A stretch of 64,000 bases of DNA from Margaritifera margaritifera (GCA_029931535.1 JAQPZY010001266.1:1388001-1452000); one strand, 5' to 3'; positions 48,601-62,930 are shown, counted from the stretch's first letter. Program-made: numbers and translations. Notes: generated by a model from the sequence alone, not told the origin.

Positions 48601-51600
48601 GTACATCGCAATATTTTATATTTTTGCCTGTTCTCACTTCTTACATAGTGCTACTTTTTGAGCTTGAGTAGAATTCACTTTACTGCGGACAATGATGAAG
48701 TCGCCCAAACTACGTTGAGATATGATTACTTGATTGATATAACACATTTTGTTTTAAAGATATACTCACCAGATTGGTTGACACTTTCTCCTCAAATTCG
48801 GATGCAAACGTTTAAATATTACTCATGACTGGATCAAGTGATATCATTTTGATAACTCTTATAACAGACTCAATCAGTAATAAAGAAATAAAATAAAATC
48901 TAGTTTATAATACTGCATGTAAACATTTCTTAATTCTTCAAAAATTTCACAAAATATTAAATATTTGTATAACGTAATAAAGCTCTTAAAGCTCAATAAG
49001 AAATGTTTGTTTGTACTTATAAATGTTATATTTTGATTATCTGTATGTATGATCTCTATGACGGGATATAATTGACTCAATGGCATAAGAAGAATTTAAA
49101 GTAAATATTTTCTTCATCTAGACATGCTTGTTTGCCTATAGCTACACTGGTAATTACACGCATCGTGGTATGATCAACATATAATAGGTTGGTATTTTAT
49201 CTGCATACAATGTTAAGACATCTATTTTATTTTGAATCAACACTTCCTTCATTTTCAGACTTTGTGTGAGGTATTTCAAACAGCTCTTCAGCAATTCGCT
49301 TGCATTTCATTTCTGCGATTTTGTTCAATTTTTGTTTTGAGACACCGTCTACAGAGTGATAGACGTGCTCGTGTTTCTTAAGATTGAATTGTTAAAGACT
49401 AACCTAATGTGACGTTTTTGAATGATATTCTCTCACCCTTGTACATACTATATTTTTAAGTAGCTACGTTATTAAATTATTCATACAAATATTCATTGTT
49501 TCTACCTTAAAAGCTATAATCAATCATTTTGCAATTATAGTATATCAACAGTCTTTCTGTGAGTATTATTTTCTTTCCTAATTAATCTTTTAATTTCTTT
49601 TGTAGTTTGAAAAAGTACTAAAAGTTTTTTAATTTTCTCTCTTTGTTTTTGGTATCTTTGTATCAATTAATGTTTCCATTCATTATACTATTTTTAAAAA
49701 AATGAAATAATTAATATAAAACAGTTTTTCTGCAAGGATAAAATTAATTTTTATTTATCGTCTTTCCACATTCACATATAACTCTCTTTTGATTCTTTGA
49801 TTCTTTTGTGTTATAATAATATTTCCTCGCCTTTCCTTCATCACGTGTATGTACCTTTTACATCGTTTTCATTTTGTGTTTCTTTTTATCTTTGATCAGT
49901 TAGTTTCTATCACCAACTTCTTTTCGGCTTGGCTTTTTCAGCCCACCCATTTTTGAAGACAAGATCTACCACCGTCAAAATGTATTTATAACCGTTTTTG
50001 TTTTTCTCGTATGCTTGCAAATCAAACTATATATGCATGTCAATAGAAACAATATCATCGTATTTTGTTTCTTTTTTTCTCCGCATGTGTAATATGTAGC
50101 TAGTACGTTAGTTTACCTCTTTCAATTCATTGAACTTTGACTTTTCAATTTTGTTACCACAATTGATGGACATTTGCATAAGAACTGGACATTTGTGATC
50201 ATCGTACAAATACCCAAAGATACTGCTCATTAGTCATTTATTAAAGTGAAAATATTTTATTTAGAATTTTTATCACTTGTGAAAAATTAGTCAGTTTTCC
50301 AAAACAGTATTCATATGTCCAGTTTTAATTGCAAAGCAACCATGTTTGTATCTGAATGGAGTGTTTTCTACGTACTAATTTAGAACCTGTAAAAATATGG
50401 TCTAATATATATATACGTTAACGTGAGCAACCGGTATAAAGTTTATATTCGACACAAATAAATTTGCGAATTTTATTTAGCTTCATTCGCGTAAAACTTC
50501 AACAACTTATTTATTTATACTAATATTTGAAAAATGTATTAATTATACTCATTTTTTAAAAAAGTCTTTGCAAAATGACTATAGAAAAAAGAACGGAAGT
50601 GGAATACCTAGAAAGTGAATTAAATTAAAACAGTCTCATATACTTATTTGGCTCTAATAAATTCAATTCAATTTAGAAGTAAAAAATAACATTTATATGA
50701 AATTGTTATATAGTCTTTTTAAAAGAAAAATAAATTTTGAAAAACACTGAAAGATATTAAATGCTAAAGTTTAAGTTATAAGAGACAACCCAGTCAGTCT
50801 GTCAATATAATCTCAAGTTATTAAGTCATATAAAAAGTATACATTTAATGCATTTATTCCTTTTCATTAATGAACCAAACGAACACATCGATATATACAG
50901 ATGTTGCCACTGGGTTAGTTATATTTGAAGAACACCACTTACCACTCCCGTGGGGAGGCCACATTTGGAACAGCAGCTTTTTGTCTTCACTGCATGATTG
51001 CATTTTTTTCTTCTTCTGTAATTATGAACTCTTCTTATAAGCTCTGTTTACATGTGAGATTTTAGTGAACATATTTTCGCATAAAAAAGGATTGTGACAT
51101 ATGCGCATGTGTTCTGCCACGCATGTATTTATGTCACATATACTTGATTTATCGGCTCTTTTCCTCACACGCTTTGTATTTGGTACACACATTTGTAATC
51201 ATTTCCAACAGGTATTTTGGATGATAAAGTTATGTCTTCGTATATGTTTGTTTGTTTAATGGCCCTGAACACATCAAGATAATTCTCCAAAAAAAAAAAA
51301 AAATTAAATACAAAAAAAAATCTGAGAACCTATGAAGAAACTGGAGCCTACACTGTTAGAGTATCATAGAGCAACAGGCAGATCGTCTTACTAAAAAGAT
51401 TGACTCAGTCAGAAGTCAGTCCTAAAAAAATTAAAACTAATTTTTCTTTAACCAAGCTTTATTGACACAGATATATAATTTTAATTTATTTTTTATTTCA
51501 GATATATACTAATGTCATATAATTATTACATATTTGTATCTCTGTGCCAAAGTTAAATAAAACAACTGAAGAAAGAGTATACATAACGAATTGCTTCACA

Positions 51601-52025
51601 TATTTAACGTATCTAGCCATATAAAATGCGTGAATACTGAAATCAACTATCATATAGGTCACCTTTTTCTGGATAATATTAACAATCATTTACCACAGTA
51701 TAATGATCAATTTCATATATTAATGTACTCTGATTACTCCTTGTATGACAGGCCAATAACAATGAAAGCAACATTTAAAATTTCAACTGTTTTTTATCAC
51801 GTATACATACGACTTGGAGTCTTTCTATGTGCTGTATATAAATTGCTTCGGAAATATATGCATATTTTAGTCATGTGATAAATTTAATACTGCAAGGAAC
51901 AATAATAAAGGAAAATAAACGCATATATCAAAAACGGCAGTAATTTAACATAATAAATCCCACTTGTTATACATTTGGTAATTGTCACGTGTATATGATA
52001 TGATATGATATATGGTATATATGGT
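45660..52025. other. Non-coding, no confident gene
   Basis: AT-rich. It contains an A/C homopolymer cluster (47523-47580) and a G-rich ggtggaggtgcgg run (48312-48350). Nothing domain-like is seen beyond the speculative exon at 46702. Confidence 0.45.
46702..46771 (+). CDS. Possible small internal exon
   Basis: ttttgttacag at 46691-46701 and gtaagt starting at 46772 bracket 70 bases. One frame reads EYGSSNIEVCECSSQHSNIC, Cys-rich and extracellular-like. No neighbouring exons are found, so this is speculative. Confidence 0.2.

Positions 52026-52029
<4 letters not shown>

Positions 52030-52110
<81 letters not shown>
52030..52110. repeat. (TA)n(GA)n compound microsatellite
   Basis: TA to about 52082, then (GA)n to 52110, followed by GATA-like units. 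Confidence 0.97.
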
Positions 52111-52113
<3 letters not shown>

Positions 52114-52875
52114 AAAGATAGATATATAGATAGATAGAAAGTATTTATTGATCCTTAACTTAAGTTGTTAGATGTTACTTTATTACCTTCCTTTCCTTAA
52201 TATAATTCTAAATTAATACGCATTGTCTATGCTTTTGCGTTAAATATAACTTTCCGTATCACATATGAGCTAACTAATTAAATTCCGAAGTTTAGCTTGT
52301 CCAGGCTATAAAAGGCACGCTCTTATTAAGGTATGTTTATGTGTGATTTTTTGTAAATATATTTCAGAATAGTGGTGGCGGTGTCCTAGAACATGTATAC
52401 TGATTTTGCGAATTATGTTTTTGATTGTGCTGTTTTTCAAAAGAAATCTGTAGATGACCATTGTGATCTAAGCTAACTAAATACATAAATAAAGAAAGAA
52501 GGAAATAAAGATATAACTTAATCATTTTAAAACTTTAAAAAGCATCATACGGTTTTACCTCTGTGAAACCCACAGATTTTACAAAAAACAGTGCTAAAAA
52601 GCTAGGATAGTTTATGCAGTTTTTACAGTTAAAAAAATGATGATGGTCACTATTTTAGAAATTCAAAAATGATGTTCTGGCGGGAGCAATAAACGTCCAT
52701 GCTACTGATGGCTGTATTTCCATAACATCTCACTTGAGATCTAAACTTTTGGATGATGCATTTTTGTTTTTGTACCCAACTCTCCTTGACTGCGAAACCT
52801 ATTCAGACAACTTTGTTTTCTGTATAGACATTCAATATTAAAAATCATGAATGACTGTTGGTATTGATATTCTTG

Positions 52876-52956
<81 letters not shown>
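52876..52956. repeat. (TA)n microsatellite
   Basis: Perfect TA, about 81 bases. It creates spurious Tyr-Ile repeat ORFs. Confidence 0.97.
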
Positions 52957-52958
<2 letters not shown>

Positions 52959-53509
52959 TTTGAACAACTTGTCCTGTCGGTTTATTATAATAGATCTAAT
53001 AGCTATTTTAGTTCGAGCAACTTGTCCCAGCGGTTTAGCAGAACATATATAATGGCTATGTCAGCTGGATATAATGGTAAACAAGCATTATTTGTGCTAT
53101 ATTAAAACGGGTTGAATCGTCACTATTAGGAACAAACAATGTTTGCACCCAAGAACACGTTTTTGAGTTAAGACGCCCCCAATGAATAGTTCCCTGAAAG
53201 TTCAAATATCCGAGTCATTTTTGTCAACCTATAATATTTATTGCAGAGCGTACATAAAGATCGATGATGCTTTGTGGAGGAATACTCGGTCTCAATAAAC
53301 ATTAAGTACATTTAGCTTCCTTGTCGTTCATTAGTCTCATAATAAATTCCTCCAGTTGAAACAAACCGTAATATACAGCGCAAACTCTGAGGTTATTGAA
53401 AAAAAAAAGAAAAACAACATAATCCCCCATGAAACAATTTTTTGTACATGAACTAGAATGTACCAAAGTAAGTTTTTAGCTTTTGTGAAGACACTTGAAT
53501 TTTCATGAT

Positions 53510-53760
53510 ACATACATTCACATGATACATACATTCATACATACATACATAAATAAGTACAATAATACATATATACATGCATTCATGCATACGTAGATAC
53601 ATACATGCTCTTATTAATACATGCATACACACATACACACATACATACATACATACATACATACATACATACATACATACATACATACATACATACATAC
53701 ATACATACATACACTCATGCATGCAAGCATAAATGCATACATACATCATTCATCCATCCT
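53510..53760. repeat. (CATA)n microsatellite with degenerate flanks
   Basis: A pure ATAC core of about 75 bases (53637-53712) sits inside interrupted CATA/CATG/CATT units. Confidence 0.95.
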
Positions 53761-53929
53761 TACATACATGATGACTAATTTAAGTTTTTACCTTGTCTCA
53801 TTTGTGTTTATGCAAGCTTGACAGAGCTTTCATTTATTCATGGAATAGATCGTAAATATTCTTGTCCCAAATATATGCAGACAGTGGGGTAGTCACAAGC
53901 CCAAACAGTATGCAGTGTCATATCAAATC

Positions 53930-55600
53930 AAACTTTTGACATTAGTTGAATCTTGCATAATGACAGAAGAATGAGTTGTTGCCCAAAACGCGCTGTTAAT
54001 AGTTGAAGTAGTTCCGTATGACACGCTCATTGTTAATTTGAATGAATCATCAGTAAATAATTCTATTTTACACAAACATTCCTTATATGATCACATATCG
54101 ACATAAAATTATTAATGATCAAGTCTCTAATTGGTTTGGTATCGAAAGAGGGTAGAGACTCATACATTTTTTTCTTGTGTGCAGATAATTTAACACATAT
54201 GATAAGACACAATAAAAATATTAGGGTAATACACATCATAGGTAATATAACCTATGTTCTTTCTCAGTATGCAGATGATACATCACTTACTCTTGTTTGT
54301 TCAGAGAAATATTTGATGTCAGCTTACACATCTTTCATATCAATATTCCAAATGTTCTGATCTTGGTATAAATATTGAAATCCGCCCCCCCCCCTCCGTA
54401 AAAACAAAACAATAAAACAAAGGTAGTTTGGATTAAACGTAGACAGGTAGAAACAAGAAATGTTGCACAAAATATAAACTTAATTGGGGTTGTACTTGGT
54501 TTGCTGTCTTCGGTGTAAAGATTTCAACTAAGTTAGAAAAATGTACAACTCTTAGTAATCTTTCAAAACGTTGGAAAATTAACAACCAACTAATTCATTG
54601 GAACAAGAGGTCTTTAACACCATTTGGAAAGATAATAGTGATACACGCTTTAACTATCTATTAAATGAATCATCTTTTATTGTCATTACCAAATCCATCT
54701 AAGTAGGTTACACTAGATCCACTCTTTCACAAATTTGTATGGCATGGATCAAAGGACAAAATCAAAAGAAATATTGATTTGAAGATTTATCATGGCGGGG
54801 CGGTTGGAATAAAAAATGATTAATATATTTAATTTTGTAAATACTTTGAAAAAAACATGGCCCGGAGGAATAACAATGTTGGCTGATGAGTCGAAATGGA
54901 AAAGACTGATATAATTTTCAGTATCAAATATTGAGAATTTCATTTTATTTGGAATAGATTTTTTTCACTCAGTAAGAAAAGATCTTAATCCTTTTTGGAA
55001 CGAGGTATTTGAAGAATATTTAGAACTAACTAGATCATTCAAATTCGTCACAGCTGAAGATATTTTAGTTACACAAATAAGGTTTAAGCCTTATATTACA
55101 ATAGATTGAAAAAAGCGTACATTACAAAACATGGTTTAAGAACTGTATTAGATTTGTGAATGTATTTGTTAATGAGGATGTTTCCTGGATAAGCTTTGAT
55201 AGTTTTAGAAATACATATTTTCTTAACATTCCTGCCATAAACTTTCAAAGCATACTTGTAGCTCTAAAGTCATTCAAATATAAATTCAGTATCAAGAAGT
55301 GACTGTAATTTACAGCAACCTTTTATAAGTATTGTTGTGTATAGCATTATAAGACACAATAACGGAAGTAGAGGTATGTATACAATATTTATTGGAAGCA
55401 ACGAAATACCAACTTCTAGAAGGAAATGAAATTTCGAATTTTTGGCAATTTAGAAGATAACGACTTACAGCATTTTTTCTTGCTACCATATAAAACTACA
55501 ACATGTTAAAATCTTAGATGGTTGCAGCATAAAACAGCTTCCATTTGCATTTGACTCTTTCCATTTGGTCAAGTTTAGTAAATATTTTCCTAATTAGGGT
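53930..55600 (+). mobile_element. L1/Tx1-like LINE reverse transcriptase fossil
   Basis: The ORF 54115-54360 carries FFLCADNLTHMIR, then QYADDTSLTL with the catalytic YADD at 54268-54279, in the spacing expected of an RT palm. Downstream, broken frames give LTPFGKIIVIHALTI, NHLLLSLPNPSK and a FVWHGSKDKIKRNI segment (about 54610-54775). These resemble the RT thumb and C-terminus of L1/Tx1-type elements. Upstream (53930-54110) weaker palm remnants are visible. Stops are dense and the copy is dead. Endonuclease and ORF1 are not seen. Confidence 0.7.
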
Positions 55601-55604
55601 GCCA

Positions 55605-55780
55605 GTATACAATCCCTCCTTATCCGAATTATGATATCAGAGAGATCCAGAGAAACTAATATAATACAAACCCTTCTTATCAGAATTCTGATAGCAGAGA
55701 GATCCAGAGAAAATATGATACAATCCCTCCTTATCAGAATATCAGAATTCTGCTATCAGAGAGAGAGAGAGAGAGAGAGA
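55605..55780. repeat. Three short tandem units ending in (GA)n
   Basis: ccctccttatc-type blocks at about 55612, 55671 and 55725 are each followed by agaattctgatagcagagag-like sequence. The last unit runs into (GA)n at 55758-55780. Confidence 0.7.
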
Positions 55781-55809
55781 CAGAAAATATCACAATCGCT
55801 GCCCTACAG

Positions 55810-56125
55810 AATTATATTATTATACAGACCAAGAGAGAGGGTAATCATATTATCACTTCCTTATATATTTACACAATACAGAACTAAAAGGAACTGGTAG
55901 TAAAATGTTTATTTCGTAGCTATATACATTATATATATGTCTTATTTACAACTTTGTTACCAATATATGTGTACAAACATACGAATTAAATTTGATCAAG
56001 CAACTATGGCACACAATCAGTTCTATTATTATACAGACCAAGACAAAGGGTTATAATAGTATCACTTCCTTACATATTTACACAATACAGAACTAAAAGA
56101 AATGATAGTAACATGTTTATTTCTC

Positions 56126-56193
<68 letters not shown>

Positions 56194-56285
56194 TATTTAC
56201 AACTGTGTTGCTAATATATGTGACCAAATGTACAAATTAAATCTGAGGGAGCAACTATGGCATGCAGTCAGTTCTATTATTATAC
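55810..56285. repeat. Tandem duplication of about 209 bp, second copy enlarged by (TA)n
   Basis: tattattatacagacc recurs with a 209-base offset (atacagacc at 55822 and 56031). It is followed in both copies by atcacttcctta, tttacacaatacagaacta and the gcaactatggca block. The second copy contains the (TA)n tract 56128-56190 where the first has only a few TA units. Confidence 0.8.
56128..56190. repeat. (TA)n microsatellite
   Basis: Perfect TA, about 63 bases, inside the second copy of the 209-bp duplication. Confidence 0.97.
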
Positions 56286-57379
56286 ATTATTAGGTATAAA
56301 ACATCCATCCATGGACCTATACATGCATGCATAAAAAAATATACATAGATACCATTACATACATATTCTTACATGATCTGGCCAGCGCTGGCTGGTTTGA
56401 CATTTTGCCCTTTATGACATCAGCTGTAATTAAATATCATAATCTCACGTGCAGCTTGAATACACTGCTTTTTCGTGCTTAAAAGTTATTTGTTCAGGCA
56501 TCTGGTAGATAATAAAAGTACATAATACTTGATGTTGGAATAATCATAATGTACTGTACAAATGTTGGCAGAGCACTTGGCAAAAACATTCCTCATTTGC
56601 ACACAGAAAACTGTTTATTATCTGTATATAAACATATTATTGAAAAATGTAAAAATACACACTGCCTTTGTCAATATGTGTTTGCATGCCCGTTGTCTTT
56701 TGTTCCATTTGTTCAAAAAGCTTTCATCTGCAAAATTGGACGCATTGTAGTGATGTTTAAAATAATAACCTGCATTAATATCAGATTTTACAGCAATATC
56801 AAATAAAGGACATATGCTTGGAAATTATGTTCCATAAATTATGATGCTGATCATGGTGGTGATGATATCATAAAGTAAACTTTTAACACAAAGGAATTGC
56901 TACAGTTATAAGCACCTATACCAATCTATTCCTAATTAGTTAATGATATTATGGCAGATGTGTACACAATATTTTATAACAGCATATGCATTATGTGCCA
57001 TAATCACTGCAATAAAAATTGTAGGTCAGTGTGATCATTGATGGAAGGATAGACAGATGGAGAAAAACATACAAATATGTAAACTGAATAATTCCAAACA
57101 GCAAAAGGAACATGCAGGCAACGCCTCCGATATTTGTATAAAATTTCACAGAGAAGTCTTGAATGATTATGGAGTTGAAAACAAATGTGTGAATAATGGA
57201 TGGATGCAAGGATGAGTGGATAAACAAACAGCTGAAAACATTGAAACTCTTGAAAATGAAGATAATTTCTAAATAGCAAAGTGCATATCTACACCTGTAG
57301 TCTAATATATGCAGCAAATTTCAGAGAAATATCTTTGATTTTATTCTTTTGCAATGGATACAAAGAATGGATAAGGGAC

Positions 57380-57560
57380 AAACCATTTAATTTTCACCTT
57401 GTTTCTGTGTCCTTATTTTCTTAAAACAAATATCCAGCCCACAGATAGCTTAAAAGTAATATTCTTGCTCTAATTTATAGAAGCAAAAAAAAAACAAACT
57501 ATTATATCCATTACATTAGTTGAAACAAATTCAATATTTTAAAGGAAAGAGAAAAAAATA
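57380..57560. repeat. Dispersed repeat family, copy 1
   Basis: It shares accatttaatttt, a tccagccc segment and ttatatccattacattagtt with the copies near 59090 and 61870. Confidence 0.5.
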
Positions 57561-58002
57561 TGGCGCAAAAGCAAAAACCTTTTCACCATCACCTTCCGAG
57601 ATTAAATGGTCGTTCCCTTATATGGATGGCCAGAGTAATGTGCAAATTACACCAACAATGTTGAAACTGATAAATTGATTCTGAACCACAAAGATGTGGA
57701 TACAGATGACTAACAGATGGATAAGGCATTGAGTGCTACCATGAGACAGAAGTTGGGAGGGGGAGACACTTTCTATTCTCAGGCATAGTAAGAAAACAGT
57801 GTTTTATAAATTAAGTTCAAGTTATTCTACTATTATGAATGCCAACGATTACAAAAACATTTAAATAACCAAAATCCTTTAATTATAGATATTAACACGA
57901 TCATGATTTTTGAAATACTTAATTTGCCTTCTAACTAACTGTGCCTATCCTTAATTGTGTGAGTTTCCATTATGTAAGGATTTTGGCTCATTCAAATTGT
58001 AC

Positions 58003-58056
58003 ATGCTAGCATTAATTTTACATGCTAACAGTAATTTTACATGCTAACAGTAACCA
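58003..58056. repeat. Three copies of a 21-bp repeat
   Basis: acatgctaacagtaatttt-like units occur three times in a row. Confidence 0.85.
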
Positions 58057-59084
58057 TACTCACATCTCGATTCTAAGGCCATGATCATTGATTCTTGCTA
58101 TCAATACCGCCGAATTATAATTGCGAATATTTGCACTCTCAAGTGAGATCACTGGACATCCTTTATGCTACTACATCACTGTTGATCCCATACATTGATT
58201 TCCAACTGAAATTGGTTTAGACATATTCATATTTTGAAATTTGTTTGCCTCCTACAGTCAGTTGAACTTGGTGCCTTTACAATCAGTTGATGATTGTGCC
58301 TGAAATCCTTCTCAATCCTCTGATTGGAAAAAAAACACTTTTACAGTATTCCCAACAGAAGTACATGTTGCAAACCTACAGCCTTTGGTGCTCTTTTTCC
58401 TTTTATTCCCCTTGTCAGGGTTTCACATTCGTTAAGAGAGTGACCACTGTTTATGTTATGGGTGTGAATTACACTTGGCTGACACTGGTTGCTCCATTTA
58501 TCAGCAGCAATCTTTAGTGTGAAAAGAGATAGCAAGGCACAAAGAACACCTTAAGGACTCATGGTACTAATTCAGATCCCATAGTAAACCTATGCAAATA
58601 CCATGATATTAAAAATTCAATAACTTTAAATTTCTGAATGTTCATGATCAAACCCATATTTATAAGTATAGACATATCCTTTCTGACAGCTTCTGTGTGG
58701 GGAAAACAAAATAAGTCACGGCATTTTCCGGATCTACATTTGTTTGAAACACATGCTTTCAATTCTGCACCAAAGAGTCAGGTGCTAATTTCAGAAATGT
58801 GTTTTCCAAACTCATGTCTGTAAAAAAAACTTAAATTCTATCACTAAAACATGTTCTCTATTTTTTCCAGTTACTACTAGGATAAACTCTCAAAAGATTC
58901 TTTTCATTAAACTTTTATTTATCAACCAATCCTGACCAGCCAAACCCATATATACTCTATTTTATCTTCACCCATTTCTAGAATGGTTCCCCTTCTTCCA
59001 TATATTTAGTACCATGAGTCCTTAAACCCTGAAATAATAATATCAAAATGGGACAACTCCTCCTTCTTTCAGATATATGTGAAT

Positions 59085-59235
59085 TTAAAGGACCAACATT
59101 TTAATTTTTGGGATGGGGATGGGAGTTTTTTTCTTTTAAAAAAATGTTAGCTTGAAAAAGTTATCTCACACTGATTTGTAGAAAAAATTATATGCATTAT
59201 ATTAGTTCAAAAGAAAATTTCAACATGAAAAATAA
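59085..59235. repeat. Dispersed repeat family, copy 2
   Basis: gaccaacattttaatttttg, a G-rich gggatggggatgggag segment, aaaaaaatgttag and ttatatgcattatattagtt occur in the same order as in copies 1 and 3. Confidence 0.5.
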
Positions 59236-59569
59236 CCCCAGTCTCCACCCAGCTGGTCAACAAAAGTCATTATCTTCAAGGACACATACAGAAAATCGAT
59301 TCTAATAATAAATAAATTTACACTTATATAGTAAAACCAAGGGTTAAAAAAAACCTGTGAATAACATAAATGGAAGGTGGTGATAATGGGAATAAAGTGA
59401 AATTAGTGTAATTTTGACCCAATTTATTTTGCATACATTTCAATCGACATAATTGTGTTGTCGTGTATATTACAGCATAAAACAAAATCGACTGTATATT
59501 ATTAATACCAGTTACATCTGACACGCATATAACAGTATAAATTCTTTCTCTCCAAAGATGATCAGTGCT

Positions 59570-59604
<35 letters not shown>

Positions 59605-59610
59605 AAGAGA
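59570..59610. repeat. (GA)n microsatellite
   Basis: About 40 bases of GA with two interruptions. Confidence 0.95.
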
Positions 59611-61867
59611 CGTTCATAAGGGTATAATATAATATTTTCATTGTATAAAGTAGTTTTTAATTATTTTCAAATATTTCTGGTTGTCACGAGCCATGTCAGA
59701 TAAAGATACAGGAGAGAATAAATTGTGGGCGAGGTCATTCGTGTTGAAAATCTGCTTGATGACAGGAATGAAAAATACCATTTATATCAGCTCATCAAGG
59801 GTATTGCTTAATGCTTTCCCCGATTTCATCAACCTCCATTCTATCTAAACCATTTATCTCTGCAAACGACATGACCAACATACTAGTCTCCACTACAATG
59901 TTTAATATTAGAAGCCAATCGCTTGCCTTATACCCACGTTACTGACCATTACATCTTACTGAAGTGTGATAAAACAATTTCTTTTTCGAGAAACGCTTTA
60001 TCATATAAAATGTAAAAAAAATATTGCATTAAAGAAAACTTTAAGAATTCTCGGCGAAAAAAGAAATTCCAAAATATTACATGAGATTTATCAATTTCCA
60101 TGTAAATAAGCACAAAATACAAGCCTTAATAATACACTGTGACAATAATTAATTCTTGCCAATAAAACCAGAAATACGTGCATTGAAACGACACTACATT
60201 TCATTTTTGTCGTTGTTGCTGTCTTTACAATTGTGTAGTCTCTTAAATTCTTATGAGTAATAACTTAAATGACGAAGATCAAACTTTAAAATAGTTCAAA
60301 CAGAAAAAATGACTTAAGTGTACATATTTTTAAAAGTATTTATCCTAAATGCATAAAGTTATTGTAAACGTTTGTCTGATAATATAATAAAGATGTCAGC
60401 CTGGAATTACATATCTACGGAAACTGACGAATGATAGTCGTCTTTCCAGCACTCTCCTGCACAATACAAATGTTTAAGCAATGAATATAATTATTTGTGG
60501 TCTGTAGGGTTCAATATGAAAGCATTTATTGAGGTATATATGCTCATATTAGTGCATTACAAATACATATACCATCTCGTAATATATCATCAACTCCATC
60601 GAAATCTAAGTTTGAATTCTTTGAAAAATCTCGCAGATCAAACCATAATTGCAAACATAATTGGCCCTTTAATCTGTAACAAAATGTTCTACATGCATAT
60701 ACAACATAATAACCCTTTATCTTGTTCCTTTAATTCATTAAAGCACTAGAAAAGCAGTGATTTAGCAGTTTTCAATGGAAAGAAGAAAAGGGGGCAAGGG
60801 GGATTTCAGCATAAAATTAGGGAAAGACAAATCAACTTCTTTTTCTCGATGTATCAAAGCGAAATAACAATTTGCCTCTTCAGCCTTGTTACTAACATTT
60901 ACACTAATTTTATTATTGAAATGAAAACTTCATAGTATACCTACCTCAAATGTGTTACTGTCTAATTTATATATCTTACAAAGCAAATTCGGCACATGAA
61001 ATTAAATTGTCGTGCCATGGTAATGTACGGTATGTAATCACAAAAAATAAACCTTTTTAAGTATGGTAAGAGATAAATTTAAAGACATTTGTTTTTTCAA
61101 ACAAATTATCAATTGGGTTTTGGGGCGTTATTAGTGTAAAGACAGCAAAAAATATTGGAACTACTTTTGTTTAGCACAACCTCAATTTGACGAGGTTAAT
61201 CGGGTTTGTACCAAGCAAGCTTTTCATAAATGTATTCTTTGTAAACATACAGTTTTTCTGAAATGAGAGATTTGTATAACCTTTTGTTTTAATAATAGAA
61301 AGTTTGTTGAATATCAATTATGTTGTTCAATATACCGCAGTTAGGACCTTGTGTATTACCCGACTGAGCAATTGCCTGGGATTGAGTGATGTTACATAAT
61401 GATAGCAGCCCGTCGGGTGCACTTAATGCAAGTTGTGATAACTTGTTGTGCAATCGCGATAATGTAAACTTTAAACATTGTTTATAGCCACTGATTTGCA
61501 CTATTTAGCAGTGCTTCTGCAGCGAATATGAGGGAAACAATTTTATTTTTTGGCACTGATTTGCGTTGGGTTAGGATATTTTATCACCGATTTATGTGAG
61601 TTCTGATCATGTTATCCTGACAGTTTTATTAATTTTACTGTATATGTACAAGTACAATTTCTGAATAATTTGGAGGAGGGGGGGGGGGGCGCAGGGAAGA
61701 GCGTCAAGGGCAGACAAAGAACACTGTAAATATCCCATTATTTGATATGATTTTATTCTAAATTTTGACGACAATTCAAGCACTTGACTATAGCAAAAGG
61801 TAAATATCGATTCATAATTATGTAATTGTATACATCATCGGTTAAAACATAATATGTGTGCTAGGAA

Positions 61868-62065
61868 CTGACCATTTAATTGGGAGCGGGGGCTTGGCTT
61901 TTTGTGAAAAAAAAAATGTCCAGCCCTCAAAGACCTTCATGAAATATTGTTCTTTACATTTATTGTAGAAAAAGGAAATTATTATATCCATTATATTAAT
62001 TTACAAAACTAACATTCTTGAGTTTAAAATTAAGAAAAATATTCTGGCTGGAGAGAAAAATAAAT
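61868..62065. repeat. Dispersed repeat family, copy 3
   Basis: gaccatttaattgggag, a G-rich run, aaaatgtccagccct and ttatatccattatattaatt are present in the same order as in the other two copies. The family looks like a degenerate mobile element of about 200 bp with no coding capacity seen. Confidence 0.5.
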
Positions 62066-62930
62066 CAAGACATTTTTAAGGACATGCAACTAACTTACTG
62101 TTTACTATCGAAACACAAACATATGTCCAACACTGCAGTACAAAAGTGAATTTGGCCATCCTAAATGATGTGTTGATGGTATAGTGTGGGTGCAGGAATA
62201 GTTGATAACTTGGTATTGGTCACTACAAATGACGTGCTGGACAGTAGATAAGTGGGTTTTCGATAATAGGTAACTGGGAAGGTAGTCACTCCAAATGGCG
62301 TATTGGTCATTGGGTATAATTTATATCTCTGTCTAAATATATGACAATTTATCTGCCTGTAACATATATGAAAGACAATTTTGAGTCTCTCTTCAATACT
62401 TTTCATGCTACCTCCTGGTTAACCATTTGAAATTTTCAAAATTATTGCAGGATTGGATTCTTTCCCAGGAGTGGTTGGGATTGATAGTATACGAAAATTA
62501 AATCCTCAAAAAGAACCGGAACCAAATCGGATTATAAACGTAGCATGTAATTACACTGCAATATTTAGCCCCTCATCCAGTAACCTTGATATGCACGTAT
62601 CTACTGGGCTTTACTAGATCATTTAAAAAATGCATTGAGCAATGACCCTATGATCAATCTTTAACCTCTAGGGGACACAGCCCCTGGGTATTAGCTTGAA
62701 AACTACTGACTCGCATCCTATAACTATGTGTACAGGGCATTGAAAGGTATAAAAATTATTCAGAAACTTAGATAGAGCTTGCCCCTTTCGTCTAACACCT
62801 TACAACCAAGGAACTGATCCCCTGCATCAGAACAAACTATCCCAACCTTGTAACCATACATACGCTTACCGGACTTGGGGATAAGTATAGAAATGTACAT
62901 AGTACATGGTTTTGAATTGAGCAAACAAAA

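Noticed and set aside
52851..53105. Tyr-Ile repeat ORFs at (TA)n tracts, also at 23291, 25011 and 56102
   Set aside because: They are microsatellite translations.
53453..53821. Met-Tyr-Val-Cys and His-Thr-Tyr-Ile repeat ORFs
   Set aside because: They are (CATA)n read on either strand.
56991..57317. Overlapping minus-strand ORFs of 108 and 91 codons
   Set aside because: Two frames are open together in AT-rich repeat-like DNA, with no domain and no start context.
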